DNA from: Caballeronia pedi
GTDB taxonomy: Bacteria; Pseudomonadota; Gammaproteobacteria; Burkholderiales; Burkholderiaceae
Direction: 5' to 3'
DNA length: 64,000 bases
NCBI RefSeq assembly: GCF_001544915.2
Contig: NZ_FCOE02000021.1
Span: 1-64,000, forward strand
Positions 15,952 through 23,556 of this stretch are shown here, one piece after another. A program made the translations under genes and the position numbers. Position 1 is the first letter of the stretch; each line of letters opens with the position of its first letter. The notes beneath the pieces were generated by a model. It made no database searches and had not been told where the DNA came from. It saw only the letters and a program-made list of their open reading frames with translations.

Positions 15952-17958
15952 ATGGCAAGTTTTGATCGGGAAGATTCGGAGCTGGATATCGTCGCACCGG
16001 CGCGCAAGGCACCAGGCCGGCGGGCGAACAAAGGGAAGGGCCAGACCGGCACGATGCAGCCCGATGTCGCGATGACCGCAGAGCAGAACGAAGAGCGTCA
16101 GCGTCAGATGCGCGCGCTCATTCAGTTGGGCAAGGATCGTGGCTATCTCACACATGCCGAGATCAACGACCATCTGCCGGACAACTTCGCTGAAACCGCG
16201 GCGATGGAAACCATCGTCAGCACGTTCAATGACATGGGCGTCGCGGTGTACGAGCAGGCGCCGGATGCCGAAACGCTGTTGCTAAGCGATAACGCCCCGA
16301 GCGTGGTCACCGACGAACAATCGGACGAAGAAGCGGAAAACGCGCTGTCGACCGTCGATTCGGAATTCGGCCGCACGACCGACCCGGTGCGCATGTATAT
16401 GCGCGAAATGGGCGCGACCGAACTGCTCACTCGCGCCGGTGAAATTGCCATCGCGAAACGCATCGAAGACGGTCTGCACGAGATGATTCAGGCGATCGCG
16501 GCGTGCCCGTCGACCGTCGCGACCATTCTCGCCGATGCGGCGCAAGTCGAATCGGGTGAGCTGAAGATCGACGAACTCGTCGATGGACTGAAGGAAGAAG
16601 ATTCGGTAGACGAAGATATTTCGCCTTCCGAAACAAGCGACTCGTCCGACATCGATACGGACACCGACGAATCCGACAGCGACGAAGACAGCGATGACGA
16701 CGATGACGACGGCGCCGATGCCGGCGCGTCGAACGAAGCGCGTCTGAAGCAATTGAAGGCAGACTGCCTCGAGATCTTCGCCCGAGTGCGCGAACTGGCG
16801 GAACAGGCAAGCAATCCTAAGGGTTCGGGCGCGGTTGCGACCAAGGCCGTTGAAAAGGCGCGCGCCGAAATTCAGCGCGAGCTCGGTTCGATCCGCTTCA
16901 CGGCGAAGACCATCGACCGCTTGTGCGCGGACGTGCAGCAACGCGTTGCGCAAGTGCGCGATATCGAACGTCGCGTGCTGCAGATCGCGGTGGATCGCTG
17001 CGGCATGCCGCGCGACAAGTTCGTCGAGTCGTTCGTCGGTCACGAGACCGATCTCGAATGGACCGCGCGCGCGGCAGCCGGCTCGAAGCAATACGGCGCG
17101 TCGCTCGATCGCAGCTTGCCTGCCATTCAGGCCGAGCAGCAGAAGCTCATCGACGTCGAAAGCGTGGTCGAGATGCCGCTTCAGCAACTGAAGCAGATCA
17201 ACCGTCGCATGACGGCTGCCGAGTTGAAGATGCGTCAGGCCAAGCGCGAGATGATCGAAGCGAACCTGCGTCTGGTCATTTCGATCGCGAAGAAGTACGT
17301 CAACCGCGGCATGCAGTTCCTGGATCTGATTCAGGAAGGCAACATCGGTCTGATGAAGGCGGTGGACAAGTTCGAATATCGCCGCGGCTGGAAGTTTTCG
17401 ACGTACGCAACGTGGTGGGTGCGTCAGGCCGTGACGCGTTCGCTCGCCGATCAGGCGCGCACGATTCGCGTGCCGGTTCACATGATCGAAACGATCAACA
17501 AGCTGAACCGAATTTCGCGCGAGATCCTGCAGCAGACCGGTCAGGAAGCGCATCCGTCGGTGCTCGCCGAGCGCATGGAAATGCCGGAGGAGAAAATCCG
17601 CGGCATTCTCAAGATCGCGAAGCAGCCGGTGTCGCTGGAAACGCCGGTCGGTGAAGATGCCGATGCGACGCTCGGCGACATGATCGAGGACCAGGGCGCA
17701 GCATCGCCGGCGGATGCCGCGGTGCACGCGAACATGCGCGCCGCAATCGATGACGCGCTCAACGCGTTGTCGCCGCGCGAGGCGAAGGTGCTGCGCATGC
17801 GCTTCGGTATCGACACGGCTTCGGACTACACGCTCGAAGAACTGGGCAAGCAGTTCGATGTCACGCGCGAGCGTATTCGTCAGATCGAAAGCAAGGCGAT
17901 GCGCAAGCTCATGCATCCGAGCCGCGCCGACAAGCTGCGTCCGTTCCTGGATCGCTGA
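15952..17958 (+). CDS. rpoD: RpoD-type primary sigma factor (chromid paralogue)
   Basis: 668 residues with full group-1 architecture: region 1.1, region 1.2 (DPVRMYMREMG near residue 144), a non-conserved region, region 2 (residues 433-510, with RRGWKFSTYATWWVRQAVTR for -10 recognition), region 3, and a region-4 helix-turn-helix near 624-653 (LEELGKQFDVTRERIRQIES). The non-conserved region carries a poly-Asp/Glu/Ser insert at about 227-258. The ATG at 15952 has GAGGAG eight bases upstream. In this group the housekeeping rpoD normally follows rpsU-dnaG on chromosome 1; those neighbours are absent, so this is inferred to be a second copy carried with the replicon maintenance genes. A strong terminator follows. 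Confidence 0.93.
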   Translation: MASFDREDSELDIVAPARKAPGRRANKGKGQTGTMQPDVAMTAEQNEERQRQMRALIQLGKDRGYLTHAEINDHLPDNFAETAAMETIVSTFNDMGVAVYEQAPDAETLLLSDNAPSVVTDEQSDEEAENALSTVDSEFGRTTDPVRMYMREMGATELLTRAGEIAIAKRIEDGLHEMIQAIAACPSTVATILADAAQVESGELKIDELVDGLKEEDSVDEDISPSETSDSSDIDTDTDESDSDEDSDDDDDDGADAGASNEARLKQLKADCLEIFARVRELAEQASNPKGSGAVATKAVEKARAEIQRELGSIRFTAKTIDRLCADVQQRVAQVRDIERRVLQIAVDRCGMPRDKFVESFVGHETDLEWTARAAAGSKQYGASLDRSLPAIQAEQQKLIDVESVVEMPLQQLKQINRRMTAAELKMRQAKREMIEANLRLVISIAKKYVNRGMQFLDLIQEGNIGLMKAVDKFEYRRGWKFSTYATWWVRQAVTRSLADQARTIRVPVHMIETINKLNRISREILQQTGQEAHPSVLAERMEMPEEKIRGILKIAKQPVSLETPVGEDADATLGDMIEDQGAASPADAAVHANMRAAIDDALNALSPREAKVLRMRFGIDTASDYTLEELGKQFDVTRERIRQIESKAMRKLMHPSRADKLRPFLDR

Positions 17959-17995
17959 TCCATCGAGCCGCCCGAACGTACGTTTGGGCGCACTC

Positions 17996-18035
17996 AAAAG
18001 CGCGTGCCGCCGAATCGGGCGGCACGCGCTTTTTT
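17996..18035 (+). terminator. Rho-independent terminator of the rpoD-like gene
   Basis: A 12-bp GC-rich stem GCGCGTGCCGCC / GGCGGCACGCGC with a 6-nt loop is followed by six T. An A-run before it may make it work in both directions, which would also serve the convergent small gene to its right. Confidence 0.9.
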
Positions 18036-18041
18036 ATTGCG

Positions 18042-18416
18042 CTAACCGTGTGAAGTACTTTTCGGCGCGCGTGTCGACGCGCACGCCTGCAGCGCGGCGA
18101 TGGCCTTGTTCGCGAGAGTAAGCGTCTCCTCGCACGCGAGGCGGTCGCGGAAGATCGCGCATCCGCCGCCGGCATCGACGCGCGCCACCGCGCTACGCAC
18201 CTTGTCGAGTGCGGATTGCGGCGAGCCCGTATCCCGGATGATCGACGCGATATCGAACGCGCTGCCGGCATCGGTTTCGACATAGCCGGGACATTGCGTT
18301 TGCGCGTGGGCCGCGACGCACATCAGTCCGATCGCCGCGATGGCGGGAAATCGTCGCGCGCGGGTGGAACGGGGGGAAAAACCGTGAGCAGCAAAAGAGC
18401 AGGGAAGGGCATCCAT
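18042..18416 (-). CDS. small exported Cys-containing protein of unknown function
   Basis: About 124 residues from the ATG at 18416. The N-terminus has basic residues, then FPAIAAIGLMCVAAHAQ, a Sec signal peptide with an AHA-Q cleavage site, giving a mature protein of about 85 residues. The mature part has four Cys (QCPGY, GGCAIF, LACEETL, QACAS), so two disulfides are possible. No family was recognised. The start is uncertain: an in-frame ATG lies 29 codons further upstream but would place the DnaA-box-like repeat inside the gene. It converges on rpoD. Confidence 0.6.
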   Translation of the reverse strand: MDALPCSFAAHGFSPRSTRARRFPAIAAIGLMCVAAHAQTQCPGYVETDAGSAFDIASIIRDTGSPQSALDKVRSAVARVDAGGGCAIFRDRLACEETLTLANKAIAALQACASTRAPKSTSHG

Positions 18417-18458
18417 AGCGTCACCACCGTCTGACATCGCATCGAAGAACGAACGTAG

Positions 18459-18495
18459 CTTGTCCACAGTTTCGGTGCACAAGCATGTGGATATC
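18459..18495 (-). repeat. 37-bp dispersed repeat with DnaA-box-like elements, copy 1
   Basis: On the - strand this matches 53450-53486 (+ strand) at 33 of 37 positions. It contains ATATCCACA, TTGTGCACC and, inverted, CTGTGGACA, all resembling the DnaA box TTATNCACA. It is intergenic, upstream of the small exported-protein gene. Confidence 0.8.
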
Positions 18496-18699
18496 CTGAG
18501 CATCGCGGGGCCAACGGATTGATGCGTAACGCATTTCCCGCGGCGTGCGAAATTCGCGCGATGCTTCGACGTTCATTCTGAACCGGTTGCAAAGTTCGCG
18601 TTGTCGCGCCAAAAATCGACGGAGCTTTCTAATGACGTCTGTTTTAGGATTTCGCGCGGCGACTTGTCGCGGGCGCGATGCAATTGGCCATTTATCATT

Positions 18700-18776
18700 T
18701 TGCTTGACCAAGCAACCATTGCTCAGGCCAAAAAGGCCGGAAGCAGGAAGGCGGTCCCGGAACCCATCAGGGACCG
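18700..18776 (+). promoter_or_regulatory. structured leader with three stem-loops before the GGDEF gene
   Basis: Three consecutive hairpins can form: TTGCTT-GACC-AAGCAA (18700-18715), GGCC-A5-GGCC (18726-18738) and CGGTCCC/GGGACCG (18752-18758, 18770-18776). The last ends 21 nt before the start codon. The sequence does not match the c-di-GMP-I riboswitch core as I know it. It may be a structured 5' leader or an attenuator. Confidence 0.4.
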
Positions 18777-18797
18777 GCACTTGATGAGATTCCGGTC

Positions 18798-19622
18798 ATG
18801 GCAACCCCCGAGCCCCCCAACTCGCCGCGCAGAAATCAAACGGGCGCCAGCACGCATTTCCTTTTGCACCAGACTGCGCAGATTCTCGGCGTGCACCCAA
18901 TGATCATCGGGACCCTCGGCACGAGCCTTGTCCTTGGTCTGATGTGCCTGTTGCTCGATGCGGTACAAATGACGCTCGGAGATCCAACGGTCCTCGTGCT
19001 CGCCGTGGCGCTTGGTGCCGTCGCCGTTTTCGCCTCCTGGTTCTTTGCATTCGTGCTTCGAGAGCAGGTCGGCAAGGAAACAAAACTCAGACGTTTATCA
19101 ACGACCGATCCGCTTACCGGGCTTGCAAATCGCCGCAGTCTTGAGTTGCATCTTGCCCAAGAGTGGGACAGCGCGCGGCGACGTGGCTCGCCTCTTTCTG
19201 TCCTTTTCATCGACATCGACCACTTCAAGCGAGTCAACGACACGCTCGGACATGCGGCCGGCGACGAGGTACTCATCGCTGTTGCGCACGGTGTCCGGCG
19301 GGTGGCCCGTCGGTCCGTCGATTTCGTTAGCCGTTACGGCGGTGAAGAATTCGTGGTTGTCTTGCACAAGATGAACACCGAAGGAGCAACAGCGATAGCC
19401 GAGGCAATCAGGACGGAGGTGCAAGGCCTGCAGCTTCAGCACATCACAGGCGAATATCAATGCATCACAGCGTCCATCGGTGTTGCGACATGCGAGCCGG
19501 GCGAAGACTTCGCACCAGTGCACCTGGTCGAAGCGGCCGACGCGCAGATGTACGCCGCCAAAAAGGCTGGCCGCAATCGCGTACATGCTGTCACACTGAC
19601 CAAAGCCGCTGTCATGACTTGA
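18798..19622 (+). CDS. membrane-bound diguanylate cyclase (GGDEF)
   Basis: 274 residues. Two membrane helices lie near residues 37-60 and 65-90, followed by a GGDEF domain from about 100. The active-site loop is GGEEF (181-185), which is catalytically competent. An RxxD inhibitory site, RSVD (172-175), sits exactly five residues before it, so product feedback by c-di-GMP is expected. TDPLTGLANRR and DIDHFKRVND are the usual family motifs. It would make c-di-GMP from two GTP at the inner membrane. There is no sensory domain beyond the short membrane part. The ribosome binding site is weak, and the gene is preceded by stem-loops. A mechanosensitive channel gene follows 135 bp downstream. Confidence 0.92.
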   Translation: MATPEPPNSPRRNQTGASTHFLLHQTAQILGVHPMIIGTLGTSLVLGLMCLLLDAVQMTLGDPTVLVLAVALGAVAVFASWFFAFVLREQVGKETKLRRLSTTDPLTGLANRRSLELHLAQEWDSARRRGSPLSVLFIDIDHFKRVNDTLGHAAGDEVLIAVAHGVRRVARRSVDFVSRYGGEEFVVVLHKMNTEGATAIAEAIRTEVQGLQLQHITGEYQCITASIGVATCEPGEDFAPVHLVEAADAQMYAAKKAGRNRVHAVTLTKAAVMT

Positions 19623-19726
19623 GCGTTGCGCATCGGAATCGGCGTCATCTGGTACTTGCCCTCTGCATAGGCTCGGACGACCACGCAGAACCGCGGCTAG
19701 CGCGCAGAAAGCACCAACTGTGTATT

Positions 19727-19749
19727 CTCTCGAAGTCGTTCCTCGAGAG
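19727..19749 (+). promoter_or_regulatory. hairpin overlapping the ribosome binding site of the MscS-type gene
   Basis: CTCTCGA (19727-19733) can pair with TCGAGAG (19743-19749) around a 9-nt loop. The 3' arm runs into the Shine-Dalgarno stretch GAGAGGAG, so folding would hide it. Confidence 0.5.
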
Positions 19750-19757
19750 GAGCCGCC

Positions 19758-21230
19758 ATGACGAACCCCCTGATTCCAGGTCTCGCTATCGTCGCTGTAG
19801 ACGTGGTCGTGTGGCGTGCCAGGCTGCCCGCGAACGACCTGGCGCGACTCTTCATACGGCTCGCGCTCTTCTTCCTGTTCAGCTGGGTACTCTTTTCGTC
19901 CGGTCTCAGTCCCTTTACGCAGGCTCCATACCTCGACGTGGTCGAGCTGCACTGGTTGGGGCAGGTCCTCGAAATCATCTGGTGGTTGATGGGTGCGCGT
20001 CTGCTCACTCTCTCGCTCGACACGCTCCTGCTGCCGCGCGCCTGGAGAAAGCAGCGTCTCTTCTCGGACGTGTTCGGCGCCGTAGTCTTTCTCGCTGCGG
20101 CGGTGGCCGCCCTGGGCTTCGTGCTGGAATTGCCTGTACGCGGGCTGGTCGCGACCTCGGGCGCGCTCGCAATCGTGCTGGGCCTTGCCATCCAGAGCAC
20201 GCTCAGCGACGTCTTCGCGGGCATCGTCATCAACACGACAGAGCCGTATGCAATAGGTGACTGGGTGACGATCGATGACGTTGAAGGCAAGGTCGTCGAG
20301 ATGAACTGGCGCGCGACACACTTGCTGACGGGTCAGGGAAACACGCTCATCGTGCCAAACGCTGTCGCGGCAAAGGCGAAAATCACCAACAACAGCAGGC
20401 CGGGAGACGTCCACGGGCTATCGCTCGTTCTCGAGATCGAACCCGAGGCGCGACCGAAGACGGTGCTGGACGCCCTAGGGCGCGCGCTTACGGGCTGCAA
20501 CGTCATTCTCGCGACGCCGGCTCCGTACGCCCGGATGAAGCGCACCACCGCAAACTCGGTGCAGTACGAAGTCGTAGCCTTCGTGTCCGACATGAACCAG
20601 AAGCTTGCCGTATCGAGCGAGCTCTTCGACCTCTGTTACCGCCATCTCGCATCGGCTGACGTAGCGTTACGGGCGCTCGGTGTGCCAGCGCCGGCGGTCA
20701 CGTCGCGCGACGAGAAAGAGGCGCTGCTGAAGCGGGTAAGCCTGTTCGACAGCCTGTCTGGCGAGGAAGTGACAAGGCTGGCGAAATGTCTCTCCCGGCA
20801 CGAGTATCAGGAGAACCACCAGATTCTGGCACCGGATACTGTGCCGGACAGTCTCTCGATCGTGCATTCTGGCGTGCTATCGGTCTCCATCGCCGAATCG
20901 GAAAGTAGCCGCGAAATCGCACGCATAGGGCCGGGAGAAGCGTTCGGGGAAGCCGGGCTGCTCGCCGGGCTCTCGATGCGCGTGTCTATCGCAACGCTCA
21001 CGCCGTCCGTCTTGTTCCAGCTCAGCAAGGACGACATGACTTCCTTTCTCAAGGACCATCCCGAGGTTGCGAAGCAGATGTGTCAGCTTCTTGCCTATCG
21101 CCAGGATAAGCTCGGCAGGCTCGTCACTCCGATGCCTGCCGCGCAGAAAAAGGGCCACACGCTGTTCCAATGGCTGCTCGAAACGGTCTGGAACCGGCAT
21201 TCGTTGAACGATGAATCCGAAAACAAATGA
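19758..21230 (+). CDS. MscS-family channel with C-terminal cyclic-nucleotide-binding-type domain
   Basis: 490 residues. Four or five membrane segments lie in residues 1-160. The MscS pore helix and beta domain follow (ATSGALAIVLGLAIQSTLSDVFAG, then NTTEPYAIGDWV and NTLIVPNAV). From about 325 to 450 there is a CRP/cNMP-type beta-roll with GPGEAFGEAGLLAGLSMRVSIAT, the phosphate-binding-cassette region. This is the bCNG type of MscS homologue, in which ligand binding rather than membrane tension may gate the pore. The usual cassette Arg-Ala pair reads RVS here, so nucleotide binding needs checking. The ATG has AGAGGAG seven bases upstream, inside a possible hairpin. The neighbouring cyclase makes c-di-GMP, but no link is shown. 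Confidence 0.9.
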   Translation: MTNPLIPGLAIVAVDVVVWRARLPANDLARLFIRLALFFLFSWVLFSSGLSPFTQAPYLDVVELHWLGQVLEIIWWLMGARLLTLSLDTLLLPRAWRKQRLFSDVFGAVVFLAAAVAALGFVLELPVRGLVATSGALAIVLGLAIQSTLSDVFAGIVINTTEPYAIGDWVTIDDVEGKVVEMNWRATHLLTGQGNTLIVPNAVAAKAKITNNSRPGDVHGLSLVLEIEPEARPKTVLDALGRALTGCNVILATPAPYARMKRTTANSVQYEVVAFVSDMNQKLAVSSELFDLCYRHLASADVALRALGVPAPAVTSRDEKEALLKRVSLFDSLSGEEVTRLAKCLSRHEYQENHQILAPDTVPDSLSIVHSGVLSVSIAESESSREIARIGPGEAFGEAGLLAGLSMRVSIATLTPSVLFQLSKDDMTSFLKDHPEVAKQMCQLLAYRQDKLGRLVTPMPAAQKKGHTLFQWLLETVWNRHSLNDESENK

Positions 21231-21402
21231 CGCGCTAACGCGATGACCGGTCCAGACTTCGTTGACTGGCGAGTCGTTCGACCACGCGGTTATATGTCGA
21301 ACACGTATTCATCAGCATAGCTGACTATGGTGATGTCGTCGGTGAGTGCATCCACGATGTCGAAAATCGAGTGCTGCTATATCGGCTTGAAGCGAGAATC
21401 TC

Positions 21403-22356
21403 ATGAGAAAGCTGATTTCGTCCGTCTTCCTTTGTCTCCTGAGTTCGACCTGCCATAGCGCCGGCGTCAGGCTTTTCGACATCCCGGCGGCCCCCAACGG
21501 GCCTGCTCTCCAGGCAGCCGTGTGGACGCCGTGTGCAGACGTCCCCGAACAATTCGAAGTAGGGACAACCCTCGTGCGGGGAACAAGGGACTGCTCCGTA
21601 ACCGGCGAGAATCTTCCTCTGGTAGTGATGTCGCACGGGCATGGAGGTTCCCGCCTTGGTCACCACGACCTTGCCGAGAAGCTCGCTGATGCGGGATTCG
21701 TTGTTGCAGCGATAAATCATCCAGGCGACACGTCTTCGGACATGTCGCGGGCGTCGGAGCCATCGGAGTTCGTCGAACGCCCAATCGACATCCAGCGGCT
21801 CATCGACTATATGCTGGATTCATCGCCCGAAGCGTCGAAAATCAACGCGCGCAATATCGGGTTCTTCGGCTTTTCCCGTGGCGGCTTTACGGGTCTCGTA
21901 TTGGCCGGAGGCGTTCCTGACTTTCAACACGCCGACATACCGTGCCCTGATGAGCTTCCCATTTGCAAGACCATCCGAGAGGGAAAACTGCCGCCGCAAC
22001 ACTGGACTCGTGACCCGCGAATCCGGGTGTTCGTACTGGCCGACCCGCTCGACGCTTTTCCGACCCCCGCGACGGTGCAGAACATCAGCGCTCCAATCCA
22101 GCTGTGGGCGTCAGAGTATGGTGGCGATGGCGTGTTGCCCGAGACGACACCTGCGCTTTCCAAGCTGCTGCCCACCAAGCCTGAGTACCATCTGGTCGCC
22201 GGCGCCGCTCATTTCGCGTTCCTCTCACCGTGCACGCCAAAGCAGGCTGCGAGCGTACCTCGCGTCTGTGTCGACGATGGTGGGTTCGACCGTGTCGCGT
22301 TTCATGCCAGATTCAACGAGGCCGTATTGAGATTCTTCCAGACGCGCCTCCGATAG
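21403..22356 (+). CDS. exported alpha/beta hydrolase (predicted dienelactone-hydrolase/PAF-acetylhydrolase-like)
   Basis: 317 residues with a 19-residue signal peptide (MRKLISSVFLCLLSSTCHSA), so periplasmic or secreted. The fold is an alpha/beta hydrolase: oxyanion region VVMSHGHGGS, nucleophile elbow GFSRGG with Ser158, a likely acid in FVLADPLDAFP and the His in AGAAHFAF. It has six Cys in the mature part, consistent with disulfides outside the cytoplasm. The substrate is unknown; the closest general description is the predicted dienelactone hydrolase family. The ribosome binding site is weak. It stands alone between the channel gene and a hypothetical gene. Confidence 0.8.
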   Translation: MRKLISSVFLCLLSSTCHSAGVRLFDIPAAPNGPALQAAVWTPCADVPEQFEVGTTLVRGTRDCSVTGENLPLVVMSHGHGGSRLGHHDLAEKLADAGFVVAAINHPGDTSSDMSRASEPSEFVERPIDIQRLIDYMLDSSPEASKINARNIGFFGFSRGGFTGLVLAGGVPDFQHADIPCPDELPICKTIREGKLPPQHWTRDPRIRVFVLADPLDAFPTPATVQNISAPIQLWASEYGGDGVLPETTPALSKLLPTKPEYHLVAGAAHFAFLSPCTPKQAASVPRVCVDDGGFDRVAFHARFNEAVLRFFQTRLR

Positions 22357-22564
22357 CTTCGTGTAGATCTGTTCAAGCATGCGTCTGGCCGGGCAGTCGT
22401 ATCCTGTGTTGCGAGTTGAATCCCCTCTGCATCGGGTGTAAGGTGGTTGCCCTATTGGCACAATTGCCTGACTCTGAGGTCCTCGTGCGGCTTGTGTGAA
22501 GGGGTTTCTCGCTCGAAGCGATGAGCACGCGGCGCCTCTGATGTTGCAGGGAGGGTTTATCGGT

Positions 22565-23125
22565 ATGGCAGATAAGGCAAGCGCGCGCTTCTTGATTTCG
22601 TCCGAGGCCGCGGAAGAGAAGGCGGAGCTTCTGCAGCAACTGGCTGGCGGCAAGAACGCGTTGCGCCTGAATCAGGCGCTCGAAGCCGTGGCGTCAGGAT
22701 GCGGGTTCGATCGATGGCGTGATCTAGTGGCAACTAACGCGAGGTTGGCGGCGGGCGAGGCAAATTCCCTCGGCATCTCTGCACTCATGTTGGCCGATGA
22801 CCACCACGTCGACGCAGAGACGCTTGCGGCTCGGCGCGCACTGCAGGTGGAAACCGTTCGAGGTGTCATCACTTGCTCCTATGCACGAGCGCAAGAACTC
22901 GTGGCTCTGTGGGCTCTGTCCGGTTCGCCGCACGACGACAATACTCGCAGTTCAGTCGTCGATACTGAATCGGAGCAGGCACTCGAAGAAACGCTCAACG
23001 ATGCGTTATTTGCGGCCACGCAGGAATTCGGTCCTGACGAGTCTCCCTACGTGCCGCCTTCCGTACCTTCGGCGCCGGTCGCGGTGAGTTACAAGAAGCG
23101 TCGCTCACCGGCCGACGAGAAGTAG
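22565..23125 (+). CDS. hypothetical cytoplasmic protein
   Basis: 186 residues, no signal peptide or membrane segment. The N-terminal half is helical and Ala/Leu-rich (FLISSEAAEEKAELLQQLAGGKNALRLNQ, read here as overlapping short motifs), with a GCGFDRWRDL motif. The C-terminal third is Pro- and Ser-rich and ends in a basic tail (KKRRSPADEK). The ATG at 22565 has GGAGGG ten bases upstream. I do not recognise the family. The GCGFDRW segment is reminiscent of proteins annotated as glyoxalase-superfamily helicase-like in proteobacteria, but this is weak. Confidence 0.6.
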   Translation: MADKASARFLISSEAAEEKAELLQQLAGGKNALRLNQALEAVASGCGFDRWRDLVATNARLAAGEANSLGISALMLADDHHVDAETLAARRALQVETVRGVITCSYARAQELVALWALSGSPHDDNTRSSVVDTESEQALEETLNDALFAATQEFGPDESPYVPPSVPSAPVAVSYKKRRSPADEK

Positions 23126-23181
23126 GTAGCTGGCTGCGGTTTGGAGCCCGAACGTAGATAGAAGGCCGAGTTCAATATTCG

Positions 23182-23556
23182 ATGTCATCCAAGGTCAGAA
23201 ACTCGTTACTCTGGATTCTCGAGCCTCTCGAGGGTGACGAGACCTATTTCCGAAAACGAATGTTCGGCTGCGACGCGGCTTACATCGATGGGCTGCTGTG
23301 CCTGGTTGTGGCCGACCGGGATGAACCGTGGAATGGTTTGCTGGTATGCACCTCGCAGGAACGACATACTGCGCTTGTCGAGGAAATACCCGCCTTGCAC
23401 CCACATCAGGTTCTCGGAAAATGGCTTTGCGTAAAGCAAAGCGACCCTGCGTTCGAGGATGTCGCCCGCCGTGTTACCTCGCTTGTCCTTTCACGTGATT
23501 CGCGCATCGGCGTCGCGCCGAAACCACGGCGACCGGCAACGAAGCATCAAACCTGA
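23182..23556 (+). CDS. small hypothetical protein, possibly TfoX-N-like
   Basis: 124 residues, cytoplasmic. The segment FRKRMFGCDAAYIDGLLCLVV recalls the N-terminal fold of TfoX/YjbR-type small proteins (MFGG...Y..G..F), but the match is only by eye. The C-terminus is basic. The ribosome binding site is poor (GAAGG about 16 bases upstream). The last 10 bases overlap the end of the convergent chemoreceptor gene. The gene lies in an 18-23.5 kb stretch of unrecognised small genes. Confidence 0.5.
   Translation: MSSKVRNSLLWILEPLEGDETYFRKRMFGCDAAYIDGLLCLVVADRDEPWNGLLVCTSQERHTALVEEIPALHPHQVLGKWLCVKQSDPAFEDVARRVTSLVLSRDSRIGVAPKPRRPATKHQT

Larger units (their letters stand above)
18417..18797. other. 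intergenic region between the exported protein and the GGDEF gene
   Basis: It contains a 37-bp DnaA-box-like repeat (18459-18495) at its left end and a run of small stem-loops (18700-18776) before the GGDEF gene. No gene was recognised. Short open frames across 18545-18797 lack ribosome binding sites and overlap the stem-loops. Confidence 0.55.

Noticed and set aside
16282..17997. A 571-codon open frame opposite the sigma factor gene
   Set aside because: Same kind of GC-driven shadow frame; the sigma-70 motifs are on the + strand.
18504..18797. A c-di-GMP riboswitch before the GGDEF gene
   Set aside because: The stem-loops do not contain the conserved core of the known c-di-GMP riboswitch classes as far as I can see.
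22357..22564. A possible tRNA fragment around the GAGTTGAATCCCC stretch
   Set aside because: No cloverleaf can be formed; the T-arm-like bases lack matching acceptor or anticodon stems.
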